64,000 nt of DNA from Kitasatospora albolonga. GTDB taxonomy: Bacteria > Actinomycetota > Actinomycetes > Streptomycetales > Streptomycetaceae. The stretch spans positions 3,280,001 to 3,344,000 of the forward strand of contig CP020563.1 of the NCBI GenBank assembly GCA_002082585.1. Direction: 5' to 3'. The notes below the pieces were generated by a model that did no database searches, was not told the origin of the DNA, and worked only from the letters and a program-made list of their open reading frames with translations. Both the position numbers and the translations under genes were made by a program. Within the stretch, counting starts at the first letter, position 1; each line of letters starts with the position of its first letter. This document shows, piece by piece, positions 32,104 through 40,931 of this stretch.

Positions 32104-33909
32104 TCACTCCGTCGGGTCCGGGGGGCCCGGGTCCGGTGAGGGCGGGGGCGGGTCGGTGGGGGCGGGGTCCGTCGGCTCGGGCGGGTCCGTCGGGTCGGTG
32201 GGCGTCGGGTCCGTCGGGGTGGGGTCCGTGGGGGCCGGGTCGGTGGGGCCGGGGCCCGGGCCCGGATCGGTCGGGCCGGGGTCCGTGGGGCCCGGGTCGG
32301 AGGGGCCGGGGCCGGGCCGGGTCGGGCCCGGGTCGGTCGGGCGCGGGTCCGTGGGGCCGGGGGAACCGGGTGCGGGGCGGGTCGGGCCGGGCTTGGAGCC
32401 GGTCGGCGGGGCCGTGGCGCCGTGACCGTCGATGATCACGGCGGAGCCCGAGGGGTCCAGCGTGATCCGGGCCCGCCACGGGCCGCCCGGGGCCGCCGCG
32501 TGGTTCACCGCGGCCGTGATCGTGGTGCTCTTCCCGGCCGCCAGGGTGCCCGACGTACGGCTCAGGTGCAGCCACCGCGCGTCCGTGGCCGCCGACCATT
32601 CGACCGGGCCCCGGGCGGAGGCGGTCAGCGTGATGGCCGTGAGCGCGCCGGTGGTCCGGGCGGTGACGGTCAGCCGGCCCGCGCCCTCGCGGTCGCCGCC
32701 GGTGCTGACGACCTCGGCCGTGACGTCCGGGGAGTGCACCCCGCGCCGGTCGCCGGGGCGGGCGCTGCCCGCCTTCTCGTACGGGGCTCCGGGGTCGCCG
32801 CTCATCTCGCCCGCGCCGTCGATCTCGGTGGCGGTGACCTTGGAGCCGTCGTGGCCCTCGCCGGTGACCGGGGCGCCCCGGTACGCGGCCCACAGGGCGA
32901 TCACCGGGGCGGCGACCACGGTGGCGACCACCGTCGTCGTGACGACCCGGGCGCGCAGCCGGTCCCGGCGGGCGGCGTGGTCCTTGGGGTCCAGCGGGTA
33001 GCCGGTGCGGCCGAAGCGGGGGCCGCCCGAGCGGGAGCGCCGGGCCTGGGCGCGGGCGACGTACACGGAGGGGCGGGGGGCCTCGACGAGCGGCAGCGGT
33101 GCGGCCGGGGCGACGGCGGCGCCGGGCCAGGGGCCTGCCGCGTCGACCCGTTCGGCGGCGCGGCGGCACCGGGGGCAGTCGTCGACGTGCCGGACGAGCT
33201 CGCGGCGGAGTGCGGCGGAGAGCAGCACCTGGTGGTCGCCGGTGAGCCGGGCGACGGTGGGGCAGTCGGCGGTCTCCACGACGACGAGCGCGGCCCGGGT
33301 GCGCTCGACCTCGCAGGCGGCCGCCGCCAGGAGCTCCCGGGCGGTGACCGGCTCCAGGCCGAGCACGGAGGCGACGGCGCGGGGGGTGAGCCGGTGGCGT
33401 ACGGCCAGTTCGAGCGCTTCGCGCTGCTCGGGGGTGGTACCGGCGGCCTCGGGCCAGGCCAGTGTGGCGAGCTCCCGCCTGCGTGCCTCGGCGGCCGGGG
33501 ACTCGGCGGGGTCGGGGGTGGTGGCGTCCTCGGGGGTGGGGGGCGCGGGGTCCGGGGCGGGCGGTGCGGGCTCCGCCTTCGCGGCCGGGGCGGTGGCGGG
33601 TCTGCGGTGGGACTGGCGGCCCCGCCTGCGCTCGGTGAGGGTGCGCAGACAGGTCCACCGGGCCAGGGCGTAGAGCCAGGATTGACGTTCCTCCTCGGCC
33701 TCGGGGCACCGGGCTTCGTGCCGGTCCGCGATGGCCAGGACCGCACCGAGCGCCTCGGTCGCCGCCTCGTGGTCGCAGAGGACGGAGAGGCAGTAGGTGA
33801 AGAGGCCGTCGAGGTGCGGTTCGTAACGTGCGGCCGGCCGCCGGTCCGAGGCGTGAGGCGCTCGTCGGTGCGCCCGGTGTGCGCCGGTGGTGTGCGTGGG
33901 GGCCTGCAT
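32104..33909 (-). CDS. Sigma-factor-like protein with zinc-finger, transmembrane segment and BACON domain
   Basis: A 601-residue mosaic. Residues about 28-105 look like sigma-70 region 2 (GLFTYCLSVLCDHEAATEALG and WLYALARWTCLRTL). Residues about 148-205 look like region 4 (EQREALELAVRHRLTPRAVA). Residues 241-248 (HVDDCPRC) form an anti-sigma-type HxxxCxxC zinc motif. A transmembrane helix spans about 321-343, and a BACON-like Ig fold lies at about 434-498 (WSAATDARWLHLSRTSGTL). The last 100 residues are TDPGP-type repeats. It is probably a membrane regulator rather than an active sigma factor, but this is inference. ATG at 33909 is preferred; the frame extends 44 codons upstream. Confidence 0.78.
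   Translation of the reverse strand: MQAPTHTTGAHRAHRRAPHASDRRPAARYEPHLDGLFTYCLSVLCDHEAATEALGAVLAIADRHEARCPEAEEERQSWLYALARWTCLRTLTERRRGRQSHRRPATAPAAKAEPAPPAPDPAPPTPEDATTPDPAESPAAEARRRELATLAWPEAAGTTPEQREALELAVRHRLTPRAVASVLGLEPVTARELLAAAACEVERTRAALVVVETADCPTVARLTGDHQVLLSAALRRELVRHVDDCPRCRRAAERVDAAGPWPGAAVAPAAPLPLVEAPRPSVYVARAQARRSRSGGPRFGRTGYPLDPKDHAARRDRLRARVVTTTVVATVVAAPVIALWAAYRGAPVTGEGHDGSKVTATEIDGAGEMSGDPGAPYEKAGSARPGDRRGVHSPDVTAEVVSTGGDREGAGRLTVTARTTGALTAITLTASARGPVEWSAATDARWLHLSRTSGTLAAGKSTTITAAVNHAAAPGGPWRARITLDPSGSAVIIDGHGATAPPTGSKPGPTRPAPGSPGPTDPRPTDPGPTRPGPGPSDPGPTDPGPTDPGPGPGPTDPAPTDPTPTDPTPTDPTDPPEPTDPAPTDPPPPSPDPGPPDPTE
32110..32400 (-). repeat. Degenerate Thr-Asp-Pro coding repeat
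   Basis: GC-rich imperfect repeats (GGGTCC/GGTCGG units of 6-15 nt) encode the C-terminal (T-D-P-x-P) tail of the BACON-domain protein. They are coding, not a CRISPR array. Length is likely to vary among strains. Confidence 0.85.
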
Positions 33910-34295
33910 CCTGCTGCTCGTCACCCGGCGACCGTAGGCAGAGGAGTACGTGCCCTTGGCGCCCCTTGAGCGCATTTCATCCTTACGGGTGAAGGTATCG
34001 CCCGAAAGGGGACGGAGACCGACGGGACCGGCAGGGATCAACGGGGATCGACGGGATCAACGGGGATCACGGATTTCCGGCCGTGGCGCTTCCGGCTCCG
34101 CTCCCGACGCCCGCCCCGACGCTTCCGCTGTCCGCCCCCGGTGCTTCTGTGCGCCCTCTGTGCGGAGGGGCCGCCCCGCGCCCCTGTGCGGCGGGCGTGA
34201 TCAGCCCGCCCGGCGGGGTGTCCGGGCCCTGCCCGGCGGTCGTCGCCGGGCCCACCCGGCGGGGCGTTGTCAGACCCCACCGATACGGTGACGCC
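33910..34295. other. Divergent promoter region between the BACON-domain gene and radA
   Basis: 386 nt with no convincing gene. It carries the radA promoter at 34267-34289 and the upstream region of the BACON-domain gene. The radA frame remains open to 34083, but that stretch has no ribosome site and biased Pro/Ala content. GATCAACGGG is repeated near 34035-34065. Confidence 0.6.
34267..34289 (+). promoter_or_regulatory. PafBC (RecA-NDp) type DNA-damage promoter of radA
   Basis: TTGTCAGAC (34267-34275), 8 nt, then TACGGT (34284-34289) fits the LexA-independent damage promoter TTGTCRGTG-N8-TAN3T with two mismatches and exact spacing. The TACGGT ends 6 nt before the radA ATG, predicting a leaderless message. 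PafBC-type promoters are known upstream of radA in mycobacteria. Confidence 0.7.
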
Positions 34296-35708
34296 ATGGC
34301 TGCCCGTACGAAATCCGCGAAGGACCGGCCGTCCTACCGCTGCACCGAATGCGGCTGGACCACCGCCAAATGGCTCGGCCGTTGCCCCGAGTGCCAGGCG
34401 TGGGGGACGGTCGAGGAGTTCGGCGGCGCGCCCGCCGTGCGCACGACCGCCGCAGGCCGGGTCTCCACCGCCGCGCTGCCGATCGGCCAGGTCGACAGCC
34501 GTACGGCCACGGCGCGCTCGACCGGTGTCGGCGAGCTGGACCGGGTGCTCGGCGGCGGACTCGTGCCGGGGGCCGTCGTGCTGCTGGCGGGCGAGCCGGG
34601 GGTGGGCAAGTCGACGCTGCTGCTGGACGTGGCGGCCAAGGCAGCGAGCGACGACCACCGCACGCTCTATGTGACCGCCGAGGAGTCCGCGAGCCAGGTC
34701 CGGCTGCGGGCCGACCGCATCCGGGCGATCAACGACCACCTCTACCTCGCGGCGGAGACGGACCTGTCGGCGGTGCTCGGGCACCTGGACGCGGTGAAGC
34801 CCTCGCTGCTGATCCTGGACTCGGTGCAGACGGTCGCCTCGCCCGAGATCGACGGCGCGCCCGGCGGGATGGCCCAGGTCCGGGAGGTCGCCGGGGCGCT
34901 GATCAGGGCCTCCAAGGAGCGCGGGATGGCCACGCTGCTCGTCGGCCATGTCACGAAGGACGGGGCGATCGCCGGGCCCCGGCTGCTGGAGCACCTGGTC
35001 GACGTGGTGCTCTCCTTCGAGGGCGACCGCCACGCCCGGCTGCGCCTGGTGCGCGGCGTCAAGAACCGTTACGGGGCGACCGACGAGGTCGGCTGCTTCG
35101 AGCTGCACGACGAGGGCATCACCGGGCTCGCCGACCCCTCGGGCCTCTTCCTGACCCGGCGCGACGTCGCCGTCCCGGGCACCTGCCTCACGGTGACGCT
35201 GGAGGGCAAGCGGCCCCTGGTCGCCGAGGTCCAGGCGCTCACCGTCGACTCGCAGATCCCCTCGCCCCGGCGCACCACCTCGGGCCTGGAGACCTCCCGG
35301 GTCTCGATGATGCTCGCCGTCCTGGAGCAGCGCGGCCGGATCAGCGCGCTCGGCAAGCGGGACATCTACAGCGCGACGGTGGGCGGGGTGAAGCTCACCG
35401 AGCCCGCCGCCGACCTCGCGGTCGCGCTGGCGCTGGCCAGCGCCGCCAGTGACACCCCGCTCCCGAAGAACCTGGTCGCGATCGGTGAGGTGGGGCTCGC
35501 GGGCGAGGTCAGAAGGGTGACTGGGGTCCAGCGGAGACTGGCCGAGGCTCACCGTCTCGGCTTCACCCACGCCCTGGTGCCGACCGACCCGGGACGGGTT
35601 CCTTCGGGTATGAAGGTCACAGAAGTCGCCGACATGGGGGACGCTCTGCGGGTCCTCCCGCGCCGGTCTCGTCAGGAGGCACCGCAGGAGGACAACGCGC
35701 GCCGGTAG
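34296..35708 (+). CDS. radA: DNA repair protein RadA
   Basis: A RecA-related helicase that promotes branch migration in recombinational repair. The 470-residue protein has the N-terminal zinc finger ([18 protein letters not shown]), Walker [10 protein letters not shown] (about residues 103-111), Walker [10 protein letters not shown], and the RadA-specific KNRYG motif. A Lon-protease-like C-terminal domain follows ([17 protein letters not shown] region at about residue 405). ATG at 34296 is firm: it starts [19 protein letters not shown] and sits 6 nt after the -10 of a damage-type promoter. disA follows 80 nt downstream on the same strand, the usual actinobacterial and Bacillus pairing. Confidence 0.97.
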   Translation: MAARTKSAKDRPSYRCTECGWTTAKWLGRCPECQAWGTVEEFGGAPAVRTTAAGRVSTAALPIGQVDSRTATARSTGVGELDRVLGGGLVPGAVVLLAGEPGVGKSTLLLDVAAKAASDDHRTLYVTAEESASQVRLRADRIRAINDHLYLAAETDLSAVLGHLDAVKPSLLILDSVQTVASPEIDGAPGGMAQVREVAGALIRASKERGMATLLVGHVTKDGAIAGPRLLEHLVDVVLSFEGDRHARLRLVRGVKNRYGATDEVGCFELHDEGITGLADPSGLFLTRRDVAVPGTCLTVTLEGKRPLVAEVQALTVDSQIPSPRRTTSGLETSRVSMMLAVLEQRGRISALGKRDIYSATVGGVKLTEPAADLAVALALASAASDTPLPKNLVAIGEVGLAGEVRRVTGVQRRLAEAHRLGFTHALVPTDPGRVPSGMKVTEVADMGDALRVLPRRSRQEAPQEDNARR

Positions 35709-35788
35709 ACTTTGCCCTGGTCTCGCCCGCCCGTGGACACGGCATGGGGGACGCAAGGGCACCGCAAACCTGTGACCGGAGGAGTGCA

Positions 35789-36913
35789 GTGGCAGCCAAC
35801 GACCGGGCGACAGCGCCCGGAAAGTCCGGCCAAGGCACCGGTAACGAGGCGCTGATGCGCGCCTCGTTGAGCGCGGTCGCGCCCGGAATGGCCCTGCGGG
35901 ACGGCCTGGAGCGCATTCTCCGGGGCAACACCGGCGGGCTGATCGTCCTCGGTATGGACAAGACCGTCGAATCGATGTGTACCGGCGGGTTCGTGCTGGA
36001 CGTGGAGTTCACCGCGACCCGGCTGCGCGAGCTGTGCAAGCTCGACGGGGCGCTGATCCTCGACAAGGACATCACCAAGATCCTGCGGGCCGGGGTGCAG
36101 CTGGTCCCGGACGCCTCGATCCCCACGGAGGAGACGGGCACCCGGCACCGTACGGCGGACCGGGTCTCCAAGGCGTGCGGCTTCCCCGTCGTCTCGGTCT
36201 CCCAGTCCATGCGCCTGATCGCGCTGTACGTGGACGGGGAGCGGCGGGTCCTGGAGGAGTCCTCCGCGATCCTGTCCCGGGCCAACCAGGCGCTCGCCAC
36301 GCTGGAGCGGTACAAGCTCCGCCTGGACGAGGTGGCCGGCACGCTCTCCGCGCTGGAGATCGAGGACCTGGTCACCGTCCGGGACGTCACGGCGGTGGCG
36401 CAGCGGCTGGAGATGGTGCGGCGGATCGCGACGGAGATCGCGGAGTACGTGGTCGAGCTCGGCACCGACGGACGCCTTCTCTCGCTCCAGCTGGACGAGC
36501 TGATCGCGGGCGTGGAGCCGGAGCGGGAGCTGGTGGTCCGGGACTATGTGCCCGAGCCGACGGCGAAACGGTCGCGCACGGTGGGAGAGGCGCTGACGGA
36601 GCTGGACGCGCTGAGCCACACGGAGCTGCTGGAGCTGCCGGTGGTGGCGCGGGCCCTGGGATACAGCGGCTCGCCCGAGACGCTGGACTCGGCGGTCTCC
36701 CCGCGGGGCTTCCGGCTGCTGGCGAAGGTGCCGAGGCTGCCGGGGGCGATCATCGAGCGGCTGGTGGAGCACTTCGGCGGCCTCCAGAAGCTGCTGGCGG
36801 CGAGCGTGGACGACCTCCAGACGGTGGACGGCGTCGGCGAGGCCCGGGCGCGGAGCGTGCGGGAGGGGCTGTCGCGGCTGGCGGAGTCGTCGATCCTGGA
36901 GCGGTACGTCTGA
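35789..36913 (+). CDS. disA: DNA integrity scanning protein / diadenylate cyclase DisA
   Basis: Makes c-di-AMP from two ATP and slows at branched DNA. The 374-residue protein has the N-terminal DAC domain with [15 protein letters not shown] (DGA motif), [10 protein letters not shown] (RHR motif) and [11 protein letters not shown] central helical spine and C-terminal helix-hairpin-helix motifs ([20 protein letters not shown]) bind DNA. GTG at 35789 follows GGAGGAG by 4 nt. It lies directly after radA and is probably co-transcribed; in Bacillus RadA modulates DisA. In Streptomyces c-di-AMP controls ion balance and cell-wall hydrolases. Confidence 0.97.
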   Translation: MAANDRATAPGKSGQGTGNEALMRASLSAVAPGMALRDGLERILRGNTGGLIVLGMDKTVESMCTGGFVLDVEFTATRLRELCKLDGALILDKDITKILRAGVQLVPDASIPTEETGTRHRTADRVSKACGFPVVSVSQSMRLIALYVDGERRVLEESSAILSRANQALATLERYKLRLDEVAGTLSALEIEDLVTVRDVTAVAQRLEMVRRIATEIAEYVVELGTDGRLLSLQLDELIAGVEPERELVVRDYVPEPTAKRSRTVGEALTELDALSHTELLELPVVARALGYSGSPETLDSAVSPRGFRLLAKVPRLPGAIIERLVEHFGGLQKLLAASVDDLQTVDGVGEARARSVREGLSRLAESSILERYV

Positions 36914-36934
36914 TTTCTGGCCGGGTTTGACCGG

Positions 36935-36965
36935 GGAGGTCGTCCTTTGCGGGCGGCCTCCTTTT
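36935..36965 (+). terminator. Terminator downstream of disA
   Basis: Arms 36935-36945 (GGAGGTCGTCC) and 36951-36961 (GGGCGGCCTCC) pair with two G-U pairs, a 5-nt loop and a TTTT tract. It lies 21 nt after the disA stop. Confidence 0.75.
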
Positions 36966-36995
36966 GCGTGCCGTCCACCGGGGCCGGAGGTTCCG

Positions 36996-37018
36996 TCCTC
37001 AAACGCCGGACGGGCTGG
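36996..37018. repeat. Dispersed intergenic repeat, copy 2
   Basis: TCCTCAAACGCCGGACGGG followed by CTGG, in the convergent gap between disA and the membrane-anchored protein gene. Confidence 0.85.
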
Positions 37019-37075
37019 GATGGCCCGCCTCACCCGGTCCTGTGAGGGCGACGCCCGTCCACGCAGACGGGGCCG

Positions 37076-37098
37076 TCCTCAAACGCCGGACCGGCTGG
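37076..37098. repeat. Dispersed intergenic repeat, copy 3
   Basis: TCCTCAAACGCCGGACCGG followed by CTGG, 80 nt after copy 2. The tandem arrangement is consistent with local duplication of a 70-80 nt unit. Confidence 0.85.
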
Positions 37099-37133
37099 AG
37101 TGGTGGCGACGGGCGGGCTGAAATCGTGGGCGG

Positions 37134-37988
37134 TCAGTCCTTCTTCAGGACGAAGGAGGCCGGGCGGATCTTGGTGTTCGGGGCCTTCGCTTCCAGCAGG
37201 TATGTGCCCGGGCCCGCCTTCGTGGCCGGTGGGGTGGCGCAGTTGGGGGCGGAGCGGACGCGGTTCCACTCCACCGCGTGCATGACCGTCGCCCCGGCCG
37301 GGACCTGGAAGAAGAGCGGGTCCGGGTTCGCGGGGCAGTCCTTCGAGGACCAGATCACGTCGTCGTTCTTCTGCCCGGCCTCGGTGACCGTGAGCACCAC
37401 GTTCTTCGGCCCCAGGTCGGCCTTGCAGGTGGCCGACGAGGTGTTGCGGGCGATGATCTCGAACTCGGGGCGGTCGTCGGGGCCGTACGTGACCTTCGTG
37501 CGCAGGGTCAGCTCCACCGCGCCCGGCTTGCACACGGGGAGCGGGGAGCCCGCCGGGACCTGTCGGCCCGTGGAGCCGCCGCCCGATCCCGTACCGCCAC
37601 TGCCCGAACCGGCCGTGCCCGCACCGCCGGTTGACGTACCGTCAGATCCCGTACCGTCACTCGCGCCGCCGGAACCCCCGCCCGTGGCGCCGTCGCCGGG
37701 GCCGATCGAACCGGCCGTGCCGCCCGAGCCGCTCTCCCCGTCCGCGTCGTCCGACTCGTCGCGCCCGCCCGGCCGTTGGGTGATCGCCGGGCCGGAGCTC
37801 GACGGGCCGGGGGTGATCGACTTGACCGGGTCGGAGCCGCCGGGCTTGGCGTCGTCCTTGGTGCCGCCGGAGCCCGCGGAGGTGACCGCCCAGGCGATCA
37901 GGGCCGCGAGGAGCGCAACCAGAAGCCCCGCTACCGCCCTTCGTCGCCAGTAGATGCTGGAGGGAAGCGGACCGACCGGATTGCGCAT
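37134..37988 (-). CDS. Membrane-anchored or secreted protein with Gly/Ser-rich linker
   Basis: A 284-residue protein with a short basic N-terminus (SIYWRRRAVA), one hydrophobic helix (GLLVALLAALIAWAVTSAG, about residues 21-39), a Gly/Ser/Thr-rich linker of about 100 residues, and a C-terminal domain of about 130 residues. That domain resembles the DUF4232-type extracellular fold, with two Cys pairs (PVCKPGAVELTLRT ... ATCKADLG, and SKDCPANP ... APNCATPP). It is probably displayed outside the cell; the function is unknown. ATG at 37988 is chosen; the frame opens 17 codons earlier. It converges with disA. Confidence 0.8.
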   Translation of the reverse strand: MRNPVGPLPSSIYWRRRAVAGLLVALLAALIAWAVTSAGSGGTKDDAKPGGSDPVKSITPGPSSSGPAITQRPGGRDESDDADGESGSGGTAGSIGPGDGATGGGSGGASDGTGSDGTSTGGAGTAGSGSGGTGSGGGSTGRQVPAGSPLPVCKPGAVELTLRTKVTYGPDDRPEFEIIARNTSSATCKADLGPKNVVLTVTEAGQKNDDVIWSSKDCPANPDPLFFQVPAGATVMHAVEWNRVRSAPNCATPPATKAGPGTYLLEAKAPNTKIRPASFVLKKD

Positions 37989-38230
37989 AGATCCCACGGG
38001 TCGAACTCTACGAGAGATCGGGGCCGCTTCAGGCCCCACCCGCCGCTCCGGTCACAAGTTTTGCCGATCATCATCAGGTTCTGCCGATGATCATCACGGG
38101 GGCCGGTCGCGGGAGTTCGGTCACAGGGGACAGAACGGGTGGCGTTCTCACCCTCCGGGACCGCCGCGCGGGCCGACACCCCCGTACCCGTGACACCGCT
38201 CCCGCCTTCCGTGTCAGGATCGTCGGTGCG

Positions 38231-39169
38231 ATGACTGCCATGACTTCGACTTCACCCCAGACGCCCCAGACGCCCCAGGGGCCGCAGACGCCCCCCGCCG
38301 CCGCCCTCCACACCCCCGTCATCGGGTGGTTCGAGCAGCACGCCCGCGATCTCCCCTGGCGCCGCCCCGAAGCGGGCGCCTGGGGGGTGATGGTCAGCGA
38401 GTTCATGCTCCAGCAGACTCCGGTGAGCCGGGTCCTCCCGGTGTACGAGCAGTGGCTGGCCCGCTGGCCCCGCCCCGCCGACCTGGCCGCCGAGGCGCCC
38501 GGGGAAGCGGTCCGCGCCTGGGGCAGGCTCGGCTACCCGCGCCGCGCGCTGCGGCTGCACGGGGCCGCGCAGGCGATAACGGAACGGCACGGCGGTGACG
38601 TACCGAGCGAGCACAGCCAACTGCTGGCGCTGCCCGGGATCGGCGAGTACACGGCGGCGGCCGTGGCCTCGTTCGCGTACGGACAGCGGCACGCGGTGCT
38701 CGACACCAACGTCCGCCGGGTGTTCGCCCGCGCCGCGAACGGCATCCAGTACCCGCCGAACGCCACCACCGCCGCCGAGCGCAAGCTCGCCCGCGCCCTG
38801 CTCCCGGACGAGGACGAGCGCGCGGCGAAGTGGGCGGCGGCCACGATGGAGCTGGGCGCGCTCGTGTGCACCGCGCGCAACGAGAGCTGTGAGCGCTGCC
38901 CGATCTCCGCGCACTGCGCCTGGCGGCTGGCCGGGAAGCCCGCGCACGAGGGGCCGCCCCGGAAGGGCCAGACGTACGCGGGGACCGACCGGCAGGTGCG
39001 CGGGCGGCTGCTCGCGGTGTTGCGCGATGCGCTCACCCCCGTACCGCAGGCCGCTCTGGACGCGGTGTGGGAGGAGCCGGTGCAGCGGGCCCGGGCGCTG
39101 GACGGGCTGGTGGCCGACGGGCTGGTCGAACCGCTGGCGGACGGCCGGTACCGGCTGCCGCTGACGTGA
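38231..39169 (+). CDS. mutY: A/G-specific adenine glycosylase MutY
   Basis: Removes adenine mispaired with 8-oxoguanine in base-excision repair. The 312-residue protein has the catalytic Glu region in VSEFMLQQTPVSRV, the HhH motif LPGIGEYTAAAVASFAYG with the catalytic Asp in VLDTNVRRVF, and the 4Fe-4S ligands in VCTARNESCERCPISAHC (Cx6Cx2Cx5C). It is slightly shorter than E. coli MutY because the 8-oxoG-recognising C-terminal NUDIX-like domain is much reduced. The ATG at 38231 follows GTGCG and a second ATG lies 3 codons later. It is divergent from the membrane-anchored gene across 242 nt. Confidence 0.95.
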   Translation: MTAMTSTSPQTPQTPQGPQTPPAAALHTPVIGWFEQHARDLPWRRPEAGAWGVMVSEFMLQQTPVSRVLPVYEQWLARWPRPADLAAEAPGEAVRAWGRLGYPRRALRLHGAAQAITERHGGDVPSEHSQLLALPGIGEYTAAAVASFAYGQRHAVLDTNVRRVFARAANGIQYPPNATTAAERKLARALLPDEDERAAKWAAATMELGALVCTARNESCERCPISAHCAWRLAGKPAHEGPPRKGQTYAGTDRQVRGRLLAVLRDALTPVPQAALDAVWEEPVQRARALDGLVADGLVEPLADGRYRLPLT

Positions 39170-39260
39170 ACGGTGACGTGAACCGCCGGTGTGGACCGGT
39201 GACGTGGACCGGTGCTGTGAACCGCCGATGTGATGCGGTCCTGAACCGGCGCTGTTACAC
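39160..39260 (+). repeat. Imperfect tandem repeats between mutY and sigE
   Basis: Five imperfect units related to GACGTGAACCGGT occur over about 95 nt starting at the mutY stop. They lie 100-200 nt upstream of sigE, where CseB is expected to act, but a link is speculative. Confidence 0.6.
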
Positions 39261-39376
39261 AACCGATGGACAGCCGTGCGTCGGTGTACGGCTGCTCCGC
39301 ACAACCTCGTGACAACGCCTCCGTAGCGTCTCCGACAGCAGTACACGGGGATTCCACGGGGACGGAGGCGGTTGTC

Positions 39377-40090
39377 ATGGCGCAGGGCGAGGTGCTCGCG
39401 TTCGAGGACTACGTACGCACACGGCAGGAGGCGCTGCTGCGCAGCGCACGGCGTCTGGTTCCCGACCCCGTGGACGCGCAGGACCTGCTCCAGACCGCGC
39501 TGGTGCGGACGTACGGCCGCTGGGACGGCATCGCCGACAAGTCCCTCGCCGACGCCTATCTGCGCCGCGTCATGATCAACACCCGTACGGAGTGGTGGCG
39601 GGCGCGCAAGCTCGACGAGGTGCCCACCGAGCAGTTGCCCGACGCGAGCGTCGACGACGGCAGCGAGCAGCGTGCGGACCGCGCCCTGCTGATGGACATC
39701 CTCGGCATCCTGGCTCCGAAGCAGCGCAGCGTCGTCGTGCTGCGACACTGGGAGCAGATGAGTACGGAGGAGACGGCCGCGGCGCTCGGCATGTCGGCCG
39801 GTACGGTCAAGAGCACGCTGCACCGGGCGCTGGCGCGTCTGCGTCAGGAGCTGGAGAGCCGTGAGCTGACGAGCCGCGAGGCGGTCGCCCGCGAGACCGG
39901 GAGCCACCGGGGAACCGGGAGCGGCCCGGAGGCCGGGGGCCGCCGGGAAGCCGGGAGCCACCGGAGTGCGGCGCCCGCCGCCACCGGCCGGGTTCCGGCC
40001 CAGCGGTCGAAGGTCACCTCCGTCGTGGGAGCGCGGGCGCAGCGGAACGGGCGTCATGACGAGCGGGGGCGGGAGCGGTGCGCGGCCTGA
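39377..40090 (+). CDS. sigE: ECF sigma factor SigE (cell envelope stress)
   Basis: Directs genes for cell-wall integrity under CseBC control. The 237-residue protein has region 2 (LVPDPVDAQDLLQTALVRTYGRW), the WWRARKL stretch and region 4 (LAPKQRSVVVLRHWEQMSTEETAAALGMSAGTVKSTLHR). The core ends near residue 160. About 75 further residues are Gly/Arg/Ser-rich with imperfect GSHR/GPEAGG repeats. S. coelicolor SigE is, from memory, well under 200 residues, so this tail looks like an added extension. ATG at 39377 follows GGAGGCGG. The stop lies 13 nt inside cseA, implying coupling. Confidence 0.95.
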   Translation: MAQGEVLAFEDYVRTRQEALLRSARRLVPDPVDAQDLLQTALVRTYGRWDGIADKSLADAYLRRVMINTRTEWWRARKLDEVPTEQLPDASVDDGSEQRADRALLMDILGILAPKQRSVVVLRHWEQMSTEETAAALGMSAGTVKSTLHRALARLRQELESRELTSREAVARETGSHRGTGSGPEAGGRREAGSHRSAAPAATGRVPAQRSKVTSVVGARAQRNGRHDERGRERCAA

Positions 40091-40914
40091 CAGGCAGCAG
40101 CGACGGCAGCGGGAACGGCGGCCGGAGCGAGGGGGACGGCGTCGGCGGCGGCGGGACGGGTGCCGACGACGGGAGCCCCTCCGGGAGACCCCGCCGGAAC
40201 GGCAGGTTCCGGGCAGGGATGGCGGCGAGTGGTACGGCCCTGGCCGGACTCGCCGCCTTCGGGCTGTTCTGCGTCGGCTGCTCCACCGGCGGCACCGGCA
40301 CCCGCGACGAGGGCCCGGCCGGCGGCCAGTCGGTCGCCCAGGTCTCCCCGCGCCCCGTCCCCTCCGGCACGACCCCCGTCACCCGGCGTGTCAACGTGGT
40401 GGCCCTCGTCAAGGGCGATCCCGCGGTGAGCGAGCAGGTCAAGGACGTGCTGGAGCCCTGCGCCGGCAAGGCGTACCCGGTCGACACCTCCTACGGCTCG
40501 ATGACCGACGGGCCGTCCGCCGATGTCGTGGTCAACGTGATGAGCTGCGCCGATTCGGTGGGGATCGGCACGTATGTCTACCGCGCGCGCGAGGACGGCT
40601 CGTACGAGAACGTCTTCATGGCCGAGGTCCCCGCCGTCTACGGAACCATCGACCGGGGCGACCTCGTGGTGACGACCCAGGTGTACCGGGAGAAGGACCC
40701 GATGGCCTTCCCGTCCGGCTCCGAGGTGGTCACCTACCGTTGGACCGACGGGCGCTTCGCCGAGCACGACCGGGTGCACAACGACTTCAGCCGTGGCCTC
40801 GACGACACGGACGGTGAACTGCCCGCACAGACGGAACCGGTGGAACCGGACGAGCCGGAGGAGCGGGCCGAGCCGGACGAGCCGGACGAGCAGGAACGAT
40901 CGAGCGGGAACTGA
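40078..40914 (+). CDS. cseA: CseA lipoprotein, negative modulator of the SigE system
   Basis: A 278-residue predicted lipoprotein encoded between sigE and cseB. It begins with about 45 Gly/Asp/Ser-rich residues, then a hydrophobic stretch (AGMAASGTALAGLAAFGLFC) ending in a lipobox-like CVGC. The mature part has TRRVNVVALVKGDPAVSEQV and conserved paired Cys (VLEPCAGKAYP and VVNVMSCADSV). It ends in an acidic Glu/Pro-rich tail. In S. coelicolor CseA damps sigE expression. The unusually long disordered lead before the signal is odd, and an internal start closer to it is possible. GTG at 40078 overlaps sigE. Confidence 0.88.
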   Translation: MRGLTGSSDGSGNGGRSEGDGVGGGGTGADDGSPSGRPRRNGRFRAGMAASGTALAGLAAFGLFCVGCSTGGTGTRDEGPAGGQSVAQVSPRPVPSGTTPVTRRVNVVALVKGDPAVSEQVKDVLEPCAGKAYPVDTSYGSMTDGPSADVVVNVMSCADSVGIGTYVYRAREDGSYENVFMAEVPAVYGTIDRGDLVVTTQVYREKDPMAFPSGSEVVTYRWTDGRFAEHDRVHNDFSRGLDDTDGELPAQTEPVEPDEPEERAEPDEPDEQERSSGN

Positions 40915-40931
40915 AAGCGGGAAGCAGGCGC

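Noticed and set aside
32110..32400. CRISPR-like repeat array
   Set aside because: Units are irregular, very GC-rich, in frame and encode the TDP tail; there are no unique spacers or cas genes.
33950..34291. 113-codon plus-strand ORF before radA
   Set aside because: No ribosome site, biased composition, and it overlaps the radA promoter.
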